Assembly (NCBI GenBank): GCA_050187175.1
Contig: JBFWXS010000004.1
Coordinates: forward strand, 121,000 to 184,999
Length of the DNA: 64,000 bases
Reading direction: 5' to 3'
Source of the DNA: Zeimonas sp050187175
GTDB lineage: Bacteria; Pseudomonadota; Gammaproteobacteria; Burkholderiales; Burkholderiaceae_E
This document shows positions 23,230 through 30,616 of the stretch, piece by piece; position 1 is the stretch's first letter; each line of letters begins with the position of its first letter. Both the position numbers and the translations under genes were made by a program. The notes beneath the pieces were generated by a model. It was not told the DNA's origin. It was given only the letters and a program-made list of their open reading frames with translations, and did not search any database.

Positions 23230-24495
23230 TCAAACTCTTGGTGACAGGCCATCCGCCAGCGACATCCGATAGGCGCGCCAGCCGGGCACCAGGCTGGCCA
23301 GCCAGCCCGCGATCAGCAGGCCCGACAGCAGCACAGCCTGCAACTGCGTCGGCTCCGTGACGCGCAGCGTCAGGCCGAATGCCGATTGCAGCCATGGACC
23401 GAAGGCAAGGACCGCGGCGAACAGCGCCGCGATGCCGATTCCGGCGCCCAGCAGCGTGAGCGCCAGACCTTCGAGGGTCAGCAGCAGTATGACATGGTGG
23501 GGGCCGGCGCCGACCGCGCGCAGCACGGCCAGCTCCCGGCGCCGTTCGTTAAGGCCGGCCATCACGACCGACATCAAGCCGGCCATGCTGACCAGCGCTA
23601 CCAAGCCGGACATCAGCAGCAGCGCGCGTTCGCCGACCCCGATCACCGTCCATAGTTCGTCGAGCGCCACGCCGGGCAGGATCGCCATCAGCGGCTCATC
23701 AGGAAAATTGTTGAGCTGGCGCTGCACCGAGAACACGGCCGCCCGGTTCTGCAGGCCGACCAGCGCTGCGGTGACCGTTCTCGGCTGCAGATCGAGCTTG
23801 CGGACTTCGTCCGGGCTCATGCGCTTGCCCGGGACAGGAACGCCGCCGACCCAGTCCGCGTGCAAGGCCTCCATGGCCTGCAGGCTGATGTGGACCGTGC
23901 GGTCGACCGGCGTTCCGGTAGCGGACAGGATGCCGCTGACGACGAACGGCTTGTCGTCGTGCTCGGTCAGGTCGAGCACGCCGGCGCCGTGCGACAGCGT
24001 GATCCGCTGGCCGAGCCGATAGCCGAGCCTCGATGCAAGGTCGGCGCCGATGACGGCGTCGAACAGCTCGGAGAACGGTTGCCCTTCGCTGAATCGCAGC
24101 GGCTGTCGGTCCCCATACCGGAAGCGCTCGAAATACTCCGCCGTCGTGCCGAGCACGGGGAAGCCGCGGTGCGAATCGCCGAGCGAAAGCGGCAGCACCC
24201 AGGTGACGAATCGCTGCCTTTGCAGCGCCTCGATGCTGGACCAGCGGATATTGTTCGTCGCGGCGCCCACATGGAATACGGAGTACAGCAGCAGCTGGAC
24301 CGAGCCCGTACGCGCGCCGACGATCAGGTCGGTGCCGGACACCGCCGATGTGAAGCTGTCGCGCATGTCGGTCCTGATCCGTTCTACGCCCAGCAGCATG
24401 AAGGTGGACAGCGCGATCGAGCACACCGTCAGCGCCAGCGTCAGGCGACGGCTCCACGCGCTGCGCAGCGCGATGCTCAGCAGCGTTGCGTTCAT
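23230..24495 (-). CDS. FtsX/MacB-like ABC permease (Zrg-type)
   Basis: A 421-residue membrane protein with an N-terminal helix (LTLALTVCSIALSTFMLLG), a periplasmic domain of about 220 residues, and three C-terminal helices including GLVALVSMAGLMSVVMAGLN and LLLTLEGLALTLLGAGIGI. NERRRELAVLRAVGAGP is the FtsX-family cytoplasmic signature. Such permeases act in lipoprotein-type or metal transport rather than classic import. The start overlaps the ATPase stop (ATGA). It should work with the ATPase and ZrgA-like protein in zinc uptake. Confidence 0.85.
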   Translation of the reverse strand: MNATLLSIALRSAWSRRLTLALTVCSIALSTFMLLGVERIRTDMRDSFTSAVSGTDLIVGARTGSVQLLLYSVFHVGAATNNIRWSSIEALQRQRFVTWVLPLSLGDSHRGFPVLGTTAEYFERFRYGDRQPLRFSEGQPFSELFDAVIGADLASRLGYRLGQRITLSHGAGVLDLTEHDDKPFVVSGILSATGTPVDRTVHISLQAMEALHADWVGGVPVPGKRMSPDEVRKLDLQPRTVTAALVGLQNRAAVFSVQRQLNNFPDEPLMAILPGVALDELWTVIGVGERALLLMSGLVALVSMAGLMSVVMAGLNERRRELAVLRAVGAGPHHVILLLTLEGLALTLLGAGIGIAALFAAVLAFGPWLQSAFGLTLRVTEPTQLQAVLLSGLLIAGWLASLVPGWRAYRMSLADGLSPRV

Positions 24496-25208
24496 GCCGC
24501 CGCCTCCGCGCGATCTGCTGCCCGGTTGATCTCGGGCAGCGAGATCCGGCGTGCGAAGCGCCCGGCGATTCGCATGTCGTGGCTGACCAGCACCAGCGCA
24601 CTGCCCGCGGCTGCGCAAGCCGGCAGCAGCCGATCGAGGAAGGTGTCCCGCAGCGCTTCGTCCAGCGACGAAGTGGGTTCATCGGCGAGAACGAGCGCGG
24701 GCCTGCCGATCAAGGCGCGTGCCATGGCTACCCGCTGCTGCTGGCCAACCGACAGACGGCCGGCCGGGCGCCGCCACAGCGACGAGTCGATGCCCATGCC
24801 GGTCAGCCACGATTCGGCCTCCAGCCAGTCCGATCCCGAGCGCTCCCGCGCCGCGGCGAGCCGTAGCGGCGAGAACCGGCACGGCAGCAGCACGTTGTCG
24901 AGCACGCTCAGATACGGAAGCAGGTTGAACTGCTGAAAGATGTAGCCGACGTGATCCACGCGATGACGATCCCTGGCCGCCAGCCTCATGGTCTTCCAGT
25001 CGCGGCCGCGGAGCGCGATCCGCCCGCGCTGCGGCAGCAGCACGCCGGCCATCAACGACAGCAGCGTGCTCTTGCCGCAGCCGCTCGGACCGTGAATGAA
25101 GACCGCATCGCCGGCGTGGATGCGCAGGCGCGCGATATCGAGCCCGGACCGAGGATCGCCAGCCCAGGCGAACTGCGCGTCTTCCAGTTCGAGGATGGCG
25201 GTGGTCAT
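24492..25208 (-). CDS. ABC transporter ATP-binding protein (LolD/MacB type, Zrg-like)
   Basis: A 238-residue ATPase. Walker A is GPSGCGKSTL, the signature LSVGQQQRVAMARAL, Walker B ALVLADEPTSSLD, and the switch His is in LVSHD. It is of the LolD/MacB subtype that pairs with FtsX-like permeases, in agreement with the next gene. Its ATG overlaps the stop of the ZrgA-like gene and its stop overlaps the permease start, so the three genes are translationally coupled. Confidence 0.88.
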   Translation of the reverse strand: MTTAILELEDAQFAWAGDPRSGLDIARLRIHAGDAVFIHGPSGCGKSTLLSLMAGVLLPQRGRIALRGRDWKTMRLAARDRHRVDHVGYIFQQFNLLPYLSVLDNVLLPCRFSPLRLAAARERSGSDWLEAESWLTGMGIDSSLWRRPAGRLSVGQQQRVAMARALIGRPALVLADEPTSSLDEALRDTFLDRLLPACAAAGSALVLVSHDMRIAGRFARRISLPEINRAADRAEAAA

Positions 25209-25804
25209 CTCGATGATCCGCCCCAGCTCAGCCTTGGGCTTCCGGCGTTCAGCCTGCGCTTGACCTGGCCTTGCGGCGAAGCGACCTGGGCTTCGACGCT
25301 ACGCAGCCGCTTGAACTGCTCGAACAGCTTCACGTCGATGAAGCGCGCAAGCTCCGCCCTGCCGCAGGCGAACACGATGCTTGCATCGAGATCGGCATGC
25401 TCGCGCGGGTGGCCAGGGCTGCCATGGCCGGCGTGGCCGCTACGGCCGCCGGGGCCGCCGATGCCCAGCACCTCCGAACTCAGGCTCACCTTCGACAGCC
25501 GGCATTCCGCGGCGGGATCGGGGATGAACAGGCGATCGGCCGCTTCGAGGCGAGCGATCGCGTCGGCCACGCGCCGTCGCTCCGCGTCGGTCCGGGGGGC
25601 GCGCTCGAATCCCACCAGGTTGTCGAGCGGGGTCGTGAGCTCGATCGTGACCGATCCGGCATCGATGGCCACGTTGATCGACAGCAGGCCGTGAGTGTGC
25701 GCATGCTGGCCGTGGGCGCCGGCGGCGGTGCCGGTCGTCAGCAATGCGATCGACAGCAGCAGGCGGGCCGCAGCCTCAGGAAATCGGCGAAGAAGCTTCT
25801 GCAT
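25205..25804 (-). CDS. zrgA: DUF2796/ZrgA-family periplasmic zinc protein
   Basis: A 199-residue exported protein. The signal peptide ends near TGTAAGAHG, followed by HGQHAHTHGLLSINVAIDAG, the His-rich opening of DUF2796. A second His-rich loop is HAGHGSPGHPREHADLD. These fit a periplasmic zinc binder. It is the first gene of the Zrg-like operon and carries a Zur-box-like palindrome about 50 bases upstream. ZrgA function as the binding component is established in Vibrio. Here it is by family and context. Confidence 0.82.
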   Translation of the reverse strand: MQKLLRRFPEAAARLLLSIALLTTGTAAGAHGQHAHTHGLLSINVAIDAGSVTIELTTPLDNLVGFERAPRTDAERRRVADAIARLEAADRLFIPDPAAECRLSKVSLSSEVLGIGGPGGRSGHAGHGSPGHPREHADLDASIVFACGRAELARFIDVKLFEQFKRLRSVEAQVASPQGQVKRRLNAGSPRLSWGGSSR

Positions 25805-25854
25805 TGAACGGTTCCCGAAGGTGGCAACGTGCGCCCGGCGGGCGGAGCGTTGTT

Positions 25855-25868
25855 GAGAACCGATTCTC
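25855..25868. promoter_or_regulatory. Candidate Zur box before zrgA
   Basis: GAGAACCGATTCTC is a perfect 5-bp inverted repeat with a 4-base centre. It fits the GAnAAnnGATTnTC pattern of the znuD/zur and aztA regions. Confidence 0.55.
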
Positions 25869-25907
25869 GCAAAAAAACGGGTACGACCCTAGCGGGAATA
25901 TCCGGCG

Positions 25908-26522
25908 CTACTGGCGCGGCCGCGGCACGGTGGCGAGCATGGACGGCCGCTGCGAGAAGCGCTCGAACCATTCCGCGGCACTGGGCGAGGCGGCGCGCCA
26001 CGGCCAGTCCGCGTAGCGGAAATCCAGATAGCCGAGCGCGCAGCCGCAAGTCAGCGTGCCGATGTCGAAGCGCTCGCCGAAGTCGGCGGCGCTGCGTTCG
26101 ATAGCCTCCAGCACGGAGGCGATCTTCGCGCGCTGCCCGTCTATCCACGCGGCCGATTGCTGCGATTCGGGCCGCACCATCGTTTCGTAGCGGATCAGGA
26201 TCGCCGCGTCCAGGAGTCCGTCGGCGAGCGACTGCAGCGTGAGCGCCCGCCAGCGTTGCGCCGGCTCCTGCGGAAAGATCGTGCCGCGGCCCACGCGATC
26301 GAGGTACTCGCATATCACGCGGCTGTCGCACAGCATCTCGCCGTCGTCGAGCAGCAGCGTGGGCACCTGGCCCAGGGGGTTGTGGGCCACCAGCTTGGCA
26401 TCGCGCTGGACGGGGTGAGCTGACTGGGGCAGTCGTTCGATGAGCTCATCCAGCTGCAGCTCGTGGATGACTACGTTGACCTTGCGAACGAACGGCGAGC
26501 TGGAGGAGTCGAACAGTTTCAT
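25908..26522 (-). CDS. Glutathione S-transferase family protein
   Basis: A 204-residue GST. The thioredoxin-like N-domain begins KLFDSSSSPFVRKVNVV with the candidate glutathione-activating Ser, has the cis-Pro region GQVPTLLLDDGEM, and the SNAIL-like DSRVICEYLD that binds the gamma-glutamyl group. The C-terminal helical domain follows from about residue 85. Cytoplasmic; substrate unknown, likely an electrophile. It runs in the same direction as the following catabolic operon, but a 79-base gap separates them. Confidence 0.9.
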   Translation of the reverse strand: MKLFDSSSSPFVRKVNVVIHELQLDELIERLPQSAHPVQRDAKLVAHNPLGQVPTLLLDDGEMLCDSRVICEYLDRVGRGTIFPQEPAQRWRALTLQSLADGLLDAAILIRYETMVRPESQQSAAWIDGQRAKIASVLEAIERSAADFGERFDIGTLTCGCALGYLDFRYADWPWRAASPSAAEWFERFSQRPSMLATVPRPRQ

Positions 26523-26601
26523 GGCGGCAGTGTACCGTTTCGGGCCTGCGAGCGCCGAGGCGCATGAACGACGCGCTTCGAGGGCGTGGCGCGACTGCCG
26601 C

Positions 26602-27048
26602 TCAGGTTCGCGCAGCGGCGGCCGGCGGCGTCAGCACCGCCGTGAATGTCGGTGTGCGCGCCTTCATGGAAAGAATCCGCCAGCCGGCGCCGACGCGGGT
26701 CAGCTGCGCGTCGCAGAAGCCGATCTGCGGCGGATTGGCGATTCTCCGATCGGCCGCGGTGTCCTGCGATTCAAGCTGGAACACGGTGAGCAGGTACTGG
26801 ACGGCGACGCTGCCTGCCGTACCCGGCATGAACAGGCAGTTGCCGTACAGATGGTGGACGACCAGCGTCGGACTTCTCTGCTGCAGCGCCTGGACGATCT
26901 CGCCGTGCCCGTACAGCAGCTTGCCCTGCCGGTGCCATTCCCCCTGCGGGTGAAAGCAGCCGGCGACCTCGTCGTAGGCGCGCGCATCGAGCGCGGCGTA
27001 GAGGCGACTGAGCACATTCTGGATGTCGGCTTGTGCCTGGGCGTCCAT
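26602..27048 (-). CDS. SnoaL/NTF2-like small protein
   Basis: A 148-residue NTF2-like fold protein: an N-terminal helix (VLSRLYAALDARAYDEVAGCF) followed by HPQGEW, a central VVHHLYGNCLFM and C-terminal strands with WRILSMKARTP. Such domains act as small hydrolases, isomerases or dehydratases, or bind small ligands. The aromatic-dioxygenase beta-subunit group is related. The ATG is 3 bases after the alpha/beta hydrolase stop, so it is the last gene of the operon that begins with the crotonase. Catalytic role not assigned. Confidence 0.75.
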   Translation of the reverse strand: MDAQAQADIQNVLSRLYAALDARAYDEVAGCFHPQGEWHRQGKLLYGHGEIVQALQQRSPTLVVHHLYGNCLFMPGTAGSVAVQYLLTVFQLESQDTAADRRIANPPQIGFCDAQLTRVGAGWRILSMKARTPTFTAVLTPPAAAART

Positions 27049-27050
27049 GT

Positions 27051-27944
27051 CTAGGCGCTCCCTGATGTCGAGCCGTTGAGAAAGCGCAGGATCAGCTCGC
27101 TGACTTCCTGCGGGCGGAACTCGAGCACCATGTTGTCGGCCTCTTGTAGCGCTGCGTGCTCGGCTCGCTGCATCAGAGCGGCCATCTGCGGCGCCTGCGC
27201 GCCCAGGTGCATCTCTTCCGCGGTGAGCAGTTCGATCAGCAGCGTCCGAGCTTGCACCTTGCGGTAGGCCTCGGTCATGTCGAAGGCGTGGACCAGCGGA
27301 TAGAGTTTCTCCAGGCTCGGCTGGCCGGTCAGATAGTCGATCAGTCTGGCGCGGGCATTGTCGACGTCGTCGGCATCGATTCGGGCGTTCTTCAGCAGCG
27401 GCCTGGTCCACCACTGCGCCTGGATGGTCGCGTTCACTCCGGCCCAGGCCTGCAGCAGTTCCAGTCCGTTCGAGCTGGCGGTGTCGGGCGGATAGTGGTG
27501 TCGCGACAGCCGTCCGATCTCCGCGTCGCGCCGGCGGCGGTCGACGATCAGGCTGTGCGTCTGACCCATCAGGATCAGGTCCTTCACGCGCGCGGGCCAG
27601 CGGGCGGCAAGCGCGGCGCCGACCTTGTTGCCCAGGTGCAGGCCGAACAGGTGCACCCGCTGCAGCCCGCGCAGATCGAGGAACTCGACGATGACCTGTG
27701 CCAGATCTTCGATGCTGCCGATGTCATCGATCGGATGCGATCCCCCGAAGCCCGGAAAGTCAGGCGCCAGCACGTGAAAGCGCTGCGCCAGCAGAGGCAG
27801 CATTCGGCGATAGCAGCGCGACGAACGCGAGGTCGCATGCAGCAGCACCAGCGTCTCGTCGCCCGATCCGGCTTCCAGGTAATGGAGCTGGCCGCGCGCG
27901 GTATCGGCATAGCCGCGCCTGAAGGGCGGTGCGGGCTTGCTCAA
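27051..27944 (-). CDS. Alpha/beta hydrolase-fold protein with His at the nucleophile position
   Basis: A 297-residue alpha/beta hydrolase fold: VLLHATSRSSRCYRRMLPLL is the oxyanion-loop region, VLAPDFPGFGGS follows, and the nucleophile elbow reads FGLHLGN. The canonical GxSxG serine is thus His103 (GLHLG). A C-terminal acidic/His end is present but not clear (EADNMVLEFRPQEV lacks the usual GGH). It may not be a serine hydrolase: a cofactor-free oxygenase-like or lyase-like activity, or a pseudo-enzyme, is possible. The ATG overlaps the crotonase stop by 4 bases. Confidence 0.82.
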   Translation of the reverse strand: MSKPAPPFRRGYADTARGQLHYLEAGSGDETLVLLHATSRSSRCYRRMLPLLAQRFHVLAPDFPGFGGSHPIDDIGSIEDLAQVIVEFLDLRGLQRVHLFGLHLGNKVGAALAARWPARVKDLILMGQTHSLIVDRRRRDAEIGRLSRHHYPPDTASSNGLELLQAWAGVNATIQAQWWTRPLLKNARIDADDVDNARARLIDYLTGQPSLEKLYPLVHAFDMTEAYRKVQARTLLIELLTAEEMHLGAQAPQMAALMQRAEHAALQEADNMVLEFRPQEVSELILRFLNGSTSGSA

Positions 27945-28705
27945 GCGACCTCCTTCATGCGGGCCAGGCCTTCCAGCGCGAAGCCGAAAGCGAGCTGCTT
28001 CTGCATCTCTTCCTTCAGCGGCTGCGTCAGCACCAGGCGCGTGTAGCGCCGCACCAGCGGCGGCTGCTTCATGATCGTGCGGGCCAGTTCCCAGGCGCGC
28101 GGCAGCAGTTGATCCCGCGGCAGCAGCTCGTTCACCAGGCCGAACTCATAGGCCTGCCTGGCGGATACGGCCTGGCCCGTGGTGAGGAAATAGCGCGCGC
28201 GTGCCGTACCCATCAGCATGGGGAAGGTGATCTGCACGCCGTCGCCCGGCACCATGCCGCCCTGGAAATGAGCGGAGTCCTGGATGACGACGTCGTCGGA
28301 GGCGAGCACGATGTCGCTCAGCAGCGGCACTTCGGGATGCCGGGTGGCCGGCCCGTTGATGGCCGCGATCACCGGAACCTCGATGTTCAGCAGGTTCATC
28401 AGCAGATGCTTGCCTTCCCACTGCATCGGATCCCAGCGGGAAGCCGTCAAGGCCCTGCGAGCCGGATCGCCGCCGAACTCGACGGTGGGGCCGAGGAAGT
28501 AGTCGCCGGTGCCGGTCATGATGACGACTTCGTTGTCCCGGTCGCGCGCCACGTCCAGGAAGGCCTGCTCGAAATCGCCGTGCGTGGGACGGAACGTCCA
28601 TTGGCACGGGCCATCGTCGGTATGGAAGCGCATCTCGAGGATGCCGTCTTCGCGGCGGAACTTGATCGTCTCGTATTTGTTCTCGTACTCGCTCAGCGTG
28701 CTCAT
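27941..28705 (-). CDS. Crotonase-fold beta-diketone hydrolase, 6-oxocamphor-hydrolase-like
   Basis: A 254-residue crotonase-fold protein. It lacks the usual enoyl-CoA hydratase glutamates and matches the layout of 6-oxocamphor hydrolase, which cleaves a cyclic beta-diketone C-C bond with water. The aligned catalytic set is W36 (QWTF), H123 (ATRHPEVP), H146 and D155 (AHFQGGMVPGDG). RYFLTTGQAVSARQAYEFGL and LLPRAWELAR also match my memory of that enzyme. ATG at 28705, with an SD-like GGAG nearby in GGGGGTCTCC-opposite (GGAGACCCCT). It is the first gene of the operon, downstream of TetR-type palindromes. Confidence 0.8.
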   Translation of the reverse strand: MSTLSEYENKYETIKFRREDGILEMRFHTDDGPCQWTFRPTHGDFEQAFLDVARDRDNEVVIMTGTGDYFLGPTVEFGGDPARRALTASRWDPMQWEGKHLLMNLLNIEVPVIAAINGPATRHPEVPLLSDIVLASDDVVIQDSAHFQGGMVPGDGVQITFPMLMGTARARYFLTTGQAVSARQAYEFGLVNELLPRDQLLPRAWELARTIMKQPPLVRRYTRLVLTQPLKEEMQKQLAFGFALEGLARMKEVA

Positions 28706-28722
28706 AGGGGTCTCCGGGGGTG

Positions 28723-28771
28723 TTGACTGATCGATCAATCAAATTCTAGGTTGAACTGATTGATCGGTCAA
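28723..28771. promoter_or_regulatory. Paired TetR-type operators upstream of the crotonase operon
   Basis: TTGACTGATCGATCAATCAA at 28723-28742 is a near-perfect palindrome centred on TGATCGATCA, and a second half-like copy, TGATTGATCGGTCAA, lies at 28757-28771. The same core recurs at 29512-29521. The regulator is probably the TetR protein at 28797. Confidence 0.65.
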
Positions 28772-28796
28772 TCCCGGCGGCCTCGCGCAGGGACCG

Positions 28797-29429
28797 CTAG
28801 CGCGCTTTCTTCTTGGCTATGGCGCGGATCCCGGCGGCGGTGAATGCGATCAGCAGCGGGTCGGGTTCGTCGATGGCGCTCGGCGGAACTCCGGCGAGCC
28901 GGGCGGCGCGGCCGTTCGGCGTGTGCACCTGCAGGCGTGCGCCGATCGCGAACAGGTAGCAGTGGACGGCGGTGAGCCGGTCCAGGCTCGGCACGATCCG
29001 CATGAAGACTTCGATGAAGCGATAAGCGATCGGGTCGAAATACTTGGTCACCAGCAGCTTGGAGCGTTCATCGGTGGCGACGCCCACCGAGCCGACCATC
29101 TGCACGTAGCGATGCAAGCCTTCTCTTTCCTTGTGCGTGCGCGCGCCCGAGTCGGGGCTGGTGAAGAGAACCTGCAGGACTTCCTCGAGCTCGGGTTGCG
29201 GATTCCTGGCCAGCAGGTCGTCCAGAAGCTTGCCTCGATGACCGATGGTGGCCTGCGAGCGGCGCTCGAATACCGCTTCATAGAGCCCTTCCTTGTTCTT
29301 GAAGTGGTAGTGCAGCAGCGCTTGCGCGACCCCAGCCGCTTCCGCAATGTTGCGCATGGAAGCGCCCTCGTAGCCCAGCGTGCTGAAGACCTTTTCAGCC
29401 GCCAGGAGAATGTCGTCGCGTGCAGTCAT
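28797..29429 (-). CDS. TetR/AcrR-family transcriptional regulator
   Basis: A 210-residue repressor. The N-terminal TetR helix-turn-helix is ILLAAEKVFSTLGYEGASMRN (given by its ends ILLAAEKVF and GASMRN) plus AGVAQALLHYHFKNKEGLYEAV. The C-terminal ligand domain has the TetR_C-type VGVATDERSKLLVTKYFDP. The gene lies between its two probable targets, with TGATCGATCA palindromes on both sides: 28723-28771 (crotonase operon) and 29508-29525 (its own start and the Bug receptor at 29609). Confidence 0.88.
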   Translation of the reverse strand: MTARDDILLAAEKVFSTLGYEGASMRNIAEAAGVAQALLHYHFKNKEGLYEAVFERRSQATIGHRGKLLDDLLARNPQPELEEVLQVLFTSPDSGARTHKEREGLHRYVQMVGSVGVATDERSKLLVTKYFDPIAYRFIEVFMRIVPSLDRLTAVHCYLFAIGARLQVHTPNGRAARLAGVPPSAIDEPDPLLIAFTAAGIRAIAKKKAR

Positions 29430-29507
29430 CGAGGCTCGGAAAGTGCAAGGGGGAGCGAACGATCATAACAAAGCGCTTGACCGGGCGGCCATTTCTACCG
29501 AGAATCC

Positions 29508-29525
29508 TGATTGATCGATCAGACA
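29508..29525. promoter_or_regulatory. TetR-type operator between tetR and the Bug receptor gene
   Basis: TGATTGATCGATCAGACA contains the perfect palindrome TGATCGATCA at 29512-29521. It would control the divergent pair: the TetR gene (start 29429) and the Bug receptor (start 29609). Confidence 0.6.
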
Positions 29526-29608
29526 GTAACTGGCGCAGCCGGGACTCGTGCCCGGCGCAGCGGATGGCCGGGTCCCCCGCCGGCGCGGATCCAATCAAGG
29601 AGACATTC

Positions 29609-30616
29609 ATGAACTTCATTTCAGGCGCGGCTCGGCGGTACGCCCCGCACGTGCTGCGACTCGGCCTGTTCGTCTGGCTTGCCTGCCTGCTGAGCCCGGG
29701 CCAATCGCTGGCCAGCGACTATCCGAACCGGCCGGTCAAGCTGGTGGTGCCCGTCGCGGCGGGCGGGCTGACCGACATCCTCGCCCGCATGCTCGGACAG
29801 CGGCTGGGTGAACGTCTGGGGCAGCCGGTGGTCGTCGAGAACCGGCCCGGCGCGGGCGGCATTCCTGCGATGGACTACACGGCGAAGGCAGCGCCCGACG
29901 GCTATACGCTCGTCATGGGCTACCCCGGAGCGCTGGCCGTGAACCAGGCGCTCTACAAGCAGCTGCCCTATGACCCGGTGCGCAGCTTCGCACCCGTCAG
30001 CCTGGTGGCCGCCTGGCCGCTGGTGCTGGTGGCGCATCCTTCCGTGCCGGCGAACAGCCTGCAGGAACTGCTGGGTCTGGTGAAGAGCCAGCCTCGGAAG
30101 CTCAACTATGCATCAGGCGGCAATACGACGACCGGCCATCTGGCCATGGAGCTGATGCGAAGCATGACCGGCGCCGACATCGTTCACGTGCCCTACAAGG
30201 GCGCGGCGCCGGCGATGAACGATCTGATCGCGGGCATCGTGCATGTGGCCTTCGACAGTCTTACCTTGAGCATGCCGCAGGTGAAGGCGGGCAGGATCAA
30301 GGTGCTGGCCATCTCGACGCAGCAGCGCTCCGCGCTGGCGCCGCAGCTGCCGACAGTGGCCGAGAGCGGCGTCCCGGGCTTCGACGTGTCCGGCTGGTAT
30401 GGCATCGTGGCACCGGCGGGCACGCCGCGGCCGGTGGTCGAGCGTCTGTCACGCGAGCTCATTGCGATCGTCAACGAACCGGCGATCCGCGAGCAGATGG
30501 CGGGCCGCGGCATCGAGGCGATCGGCCAGGATCACGCGCAGTTCGAGCGCTTCATCGCATCCGAAACGGAGAAATGGGGCAAGCTGGTGCGCGAGCGCAA
30601 CATCAAGGTCGAGTAG
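29609..30616 (+). CDS. Bug/TTT-family periplasmic binding protein
   Basis: A 335-residue TctC-like receptor with a signal peptide ending SPGQSLAS, then DYPNRPVKLVVPVAAGGLTD, VVENRPGAGGIP, HVPYKGAAPAMNDLIAGIVHV and LPTVAESGVPGFDVSGWYG. It captures a carboxylate in the periplasm. The start is ATG 29609 with AAGGAG 8 bases upstream, giving a proper signal peptide. The TetR-type operator at 29508 links it to the crotonase operon. Its last 14 bases overlap the 3' end of the convergent CoA-transferase gene. Confidence 0.92.
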   Translation: MNFISGAARRYAPHVLRLGLFVWLACLLSPGQSLASDYPNRPVKLVVPVAAGGLTDILARMLGQRLGERLGQPVVVENRPGAGGIPAMDYTAKAAPDGYTLVMGYPGALAVNQALYKQLPYDPVRSFAPVSLVAAWPLVLVAHPSVPANSLQELLGLVKSQPRKLNYASGGNTTTGHLAMELMRSMTGADIVHVPYKGAAPAMNDLIAGIVHVAFDSLTLSMPQVKAGRIKVLAISTQQRSALAPQLPTVAESGVPGFDVSGWYGIVAPAGTPRPVVERLSRELIAIVNEPAIREQMAGRGIEAIGQDHAQFERFIASETEKWGKLVRERNIKVE

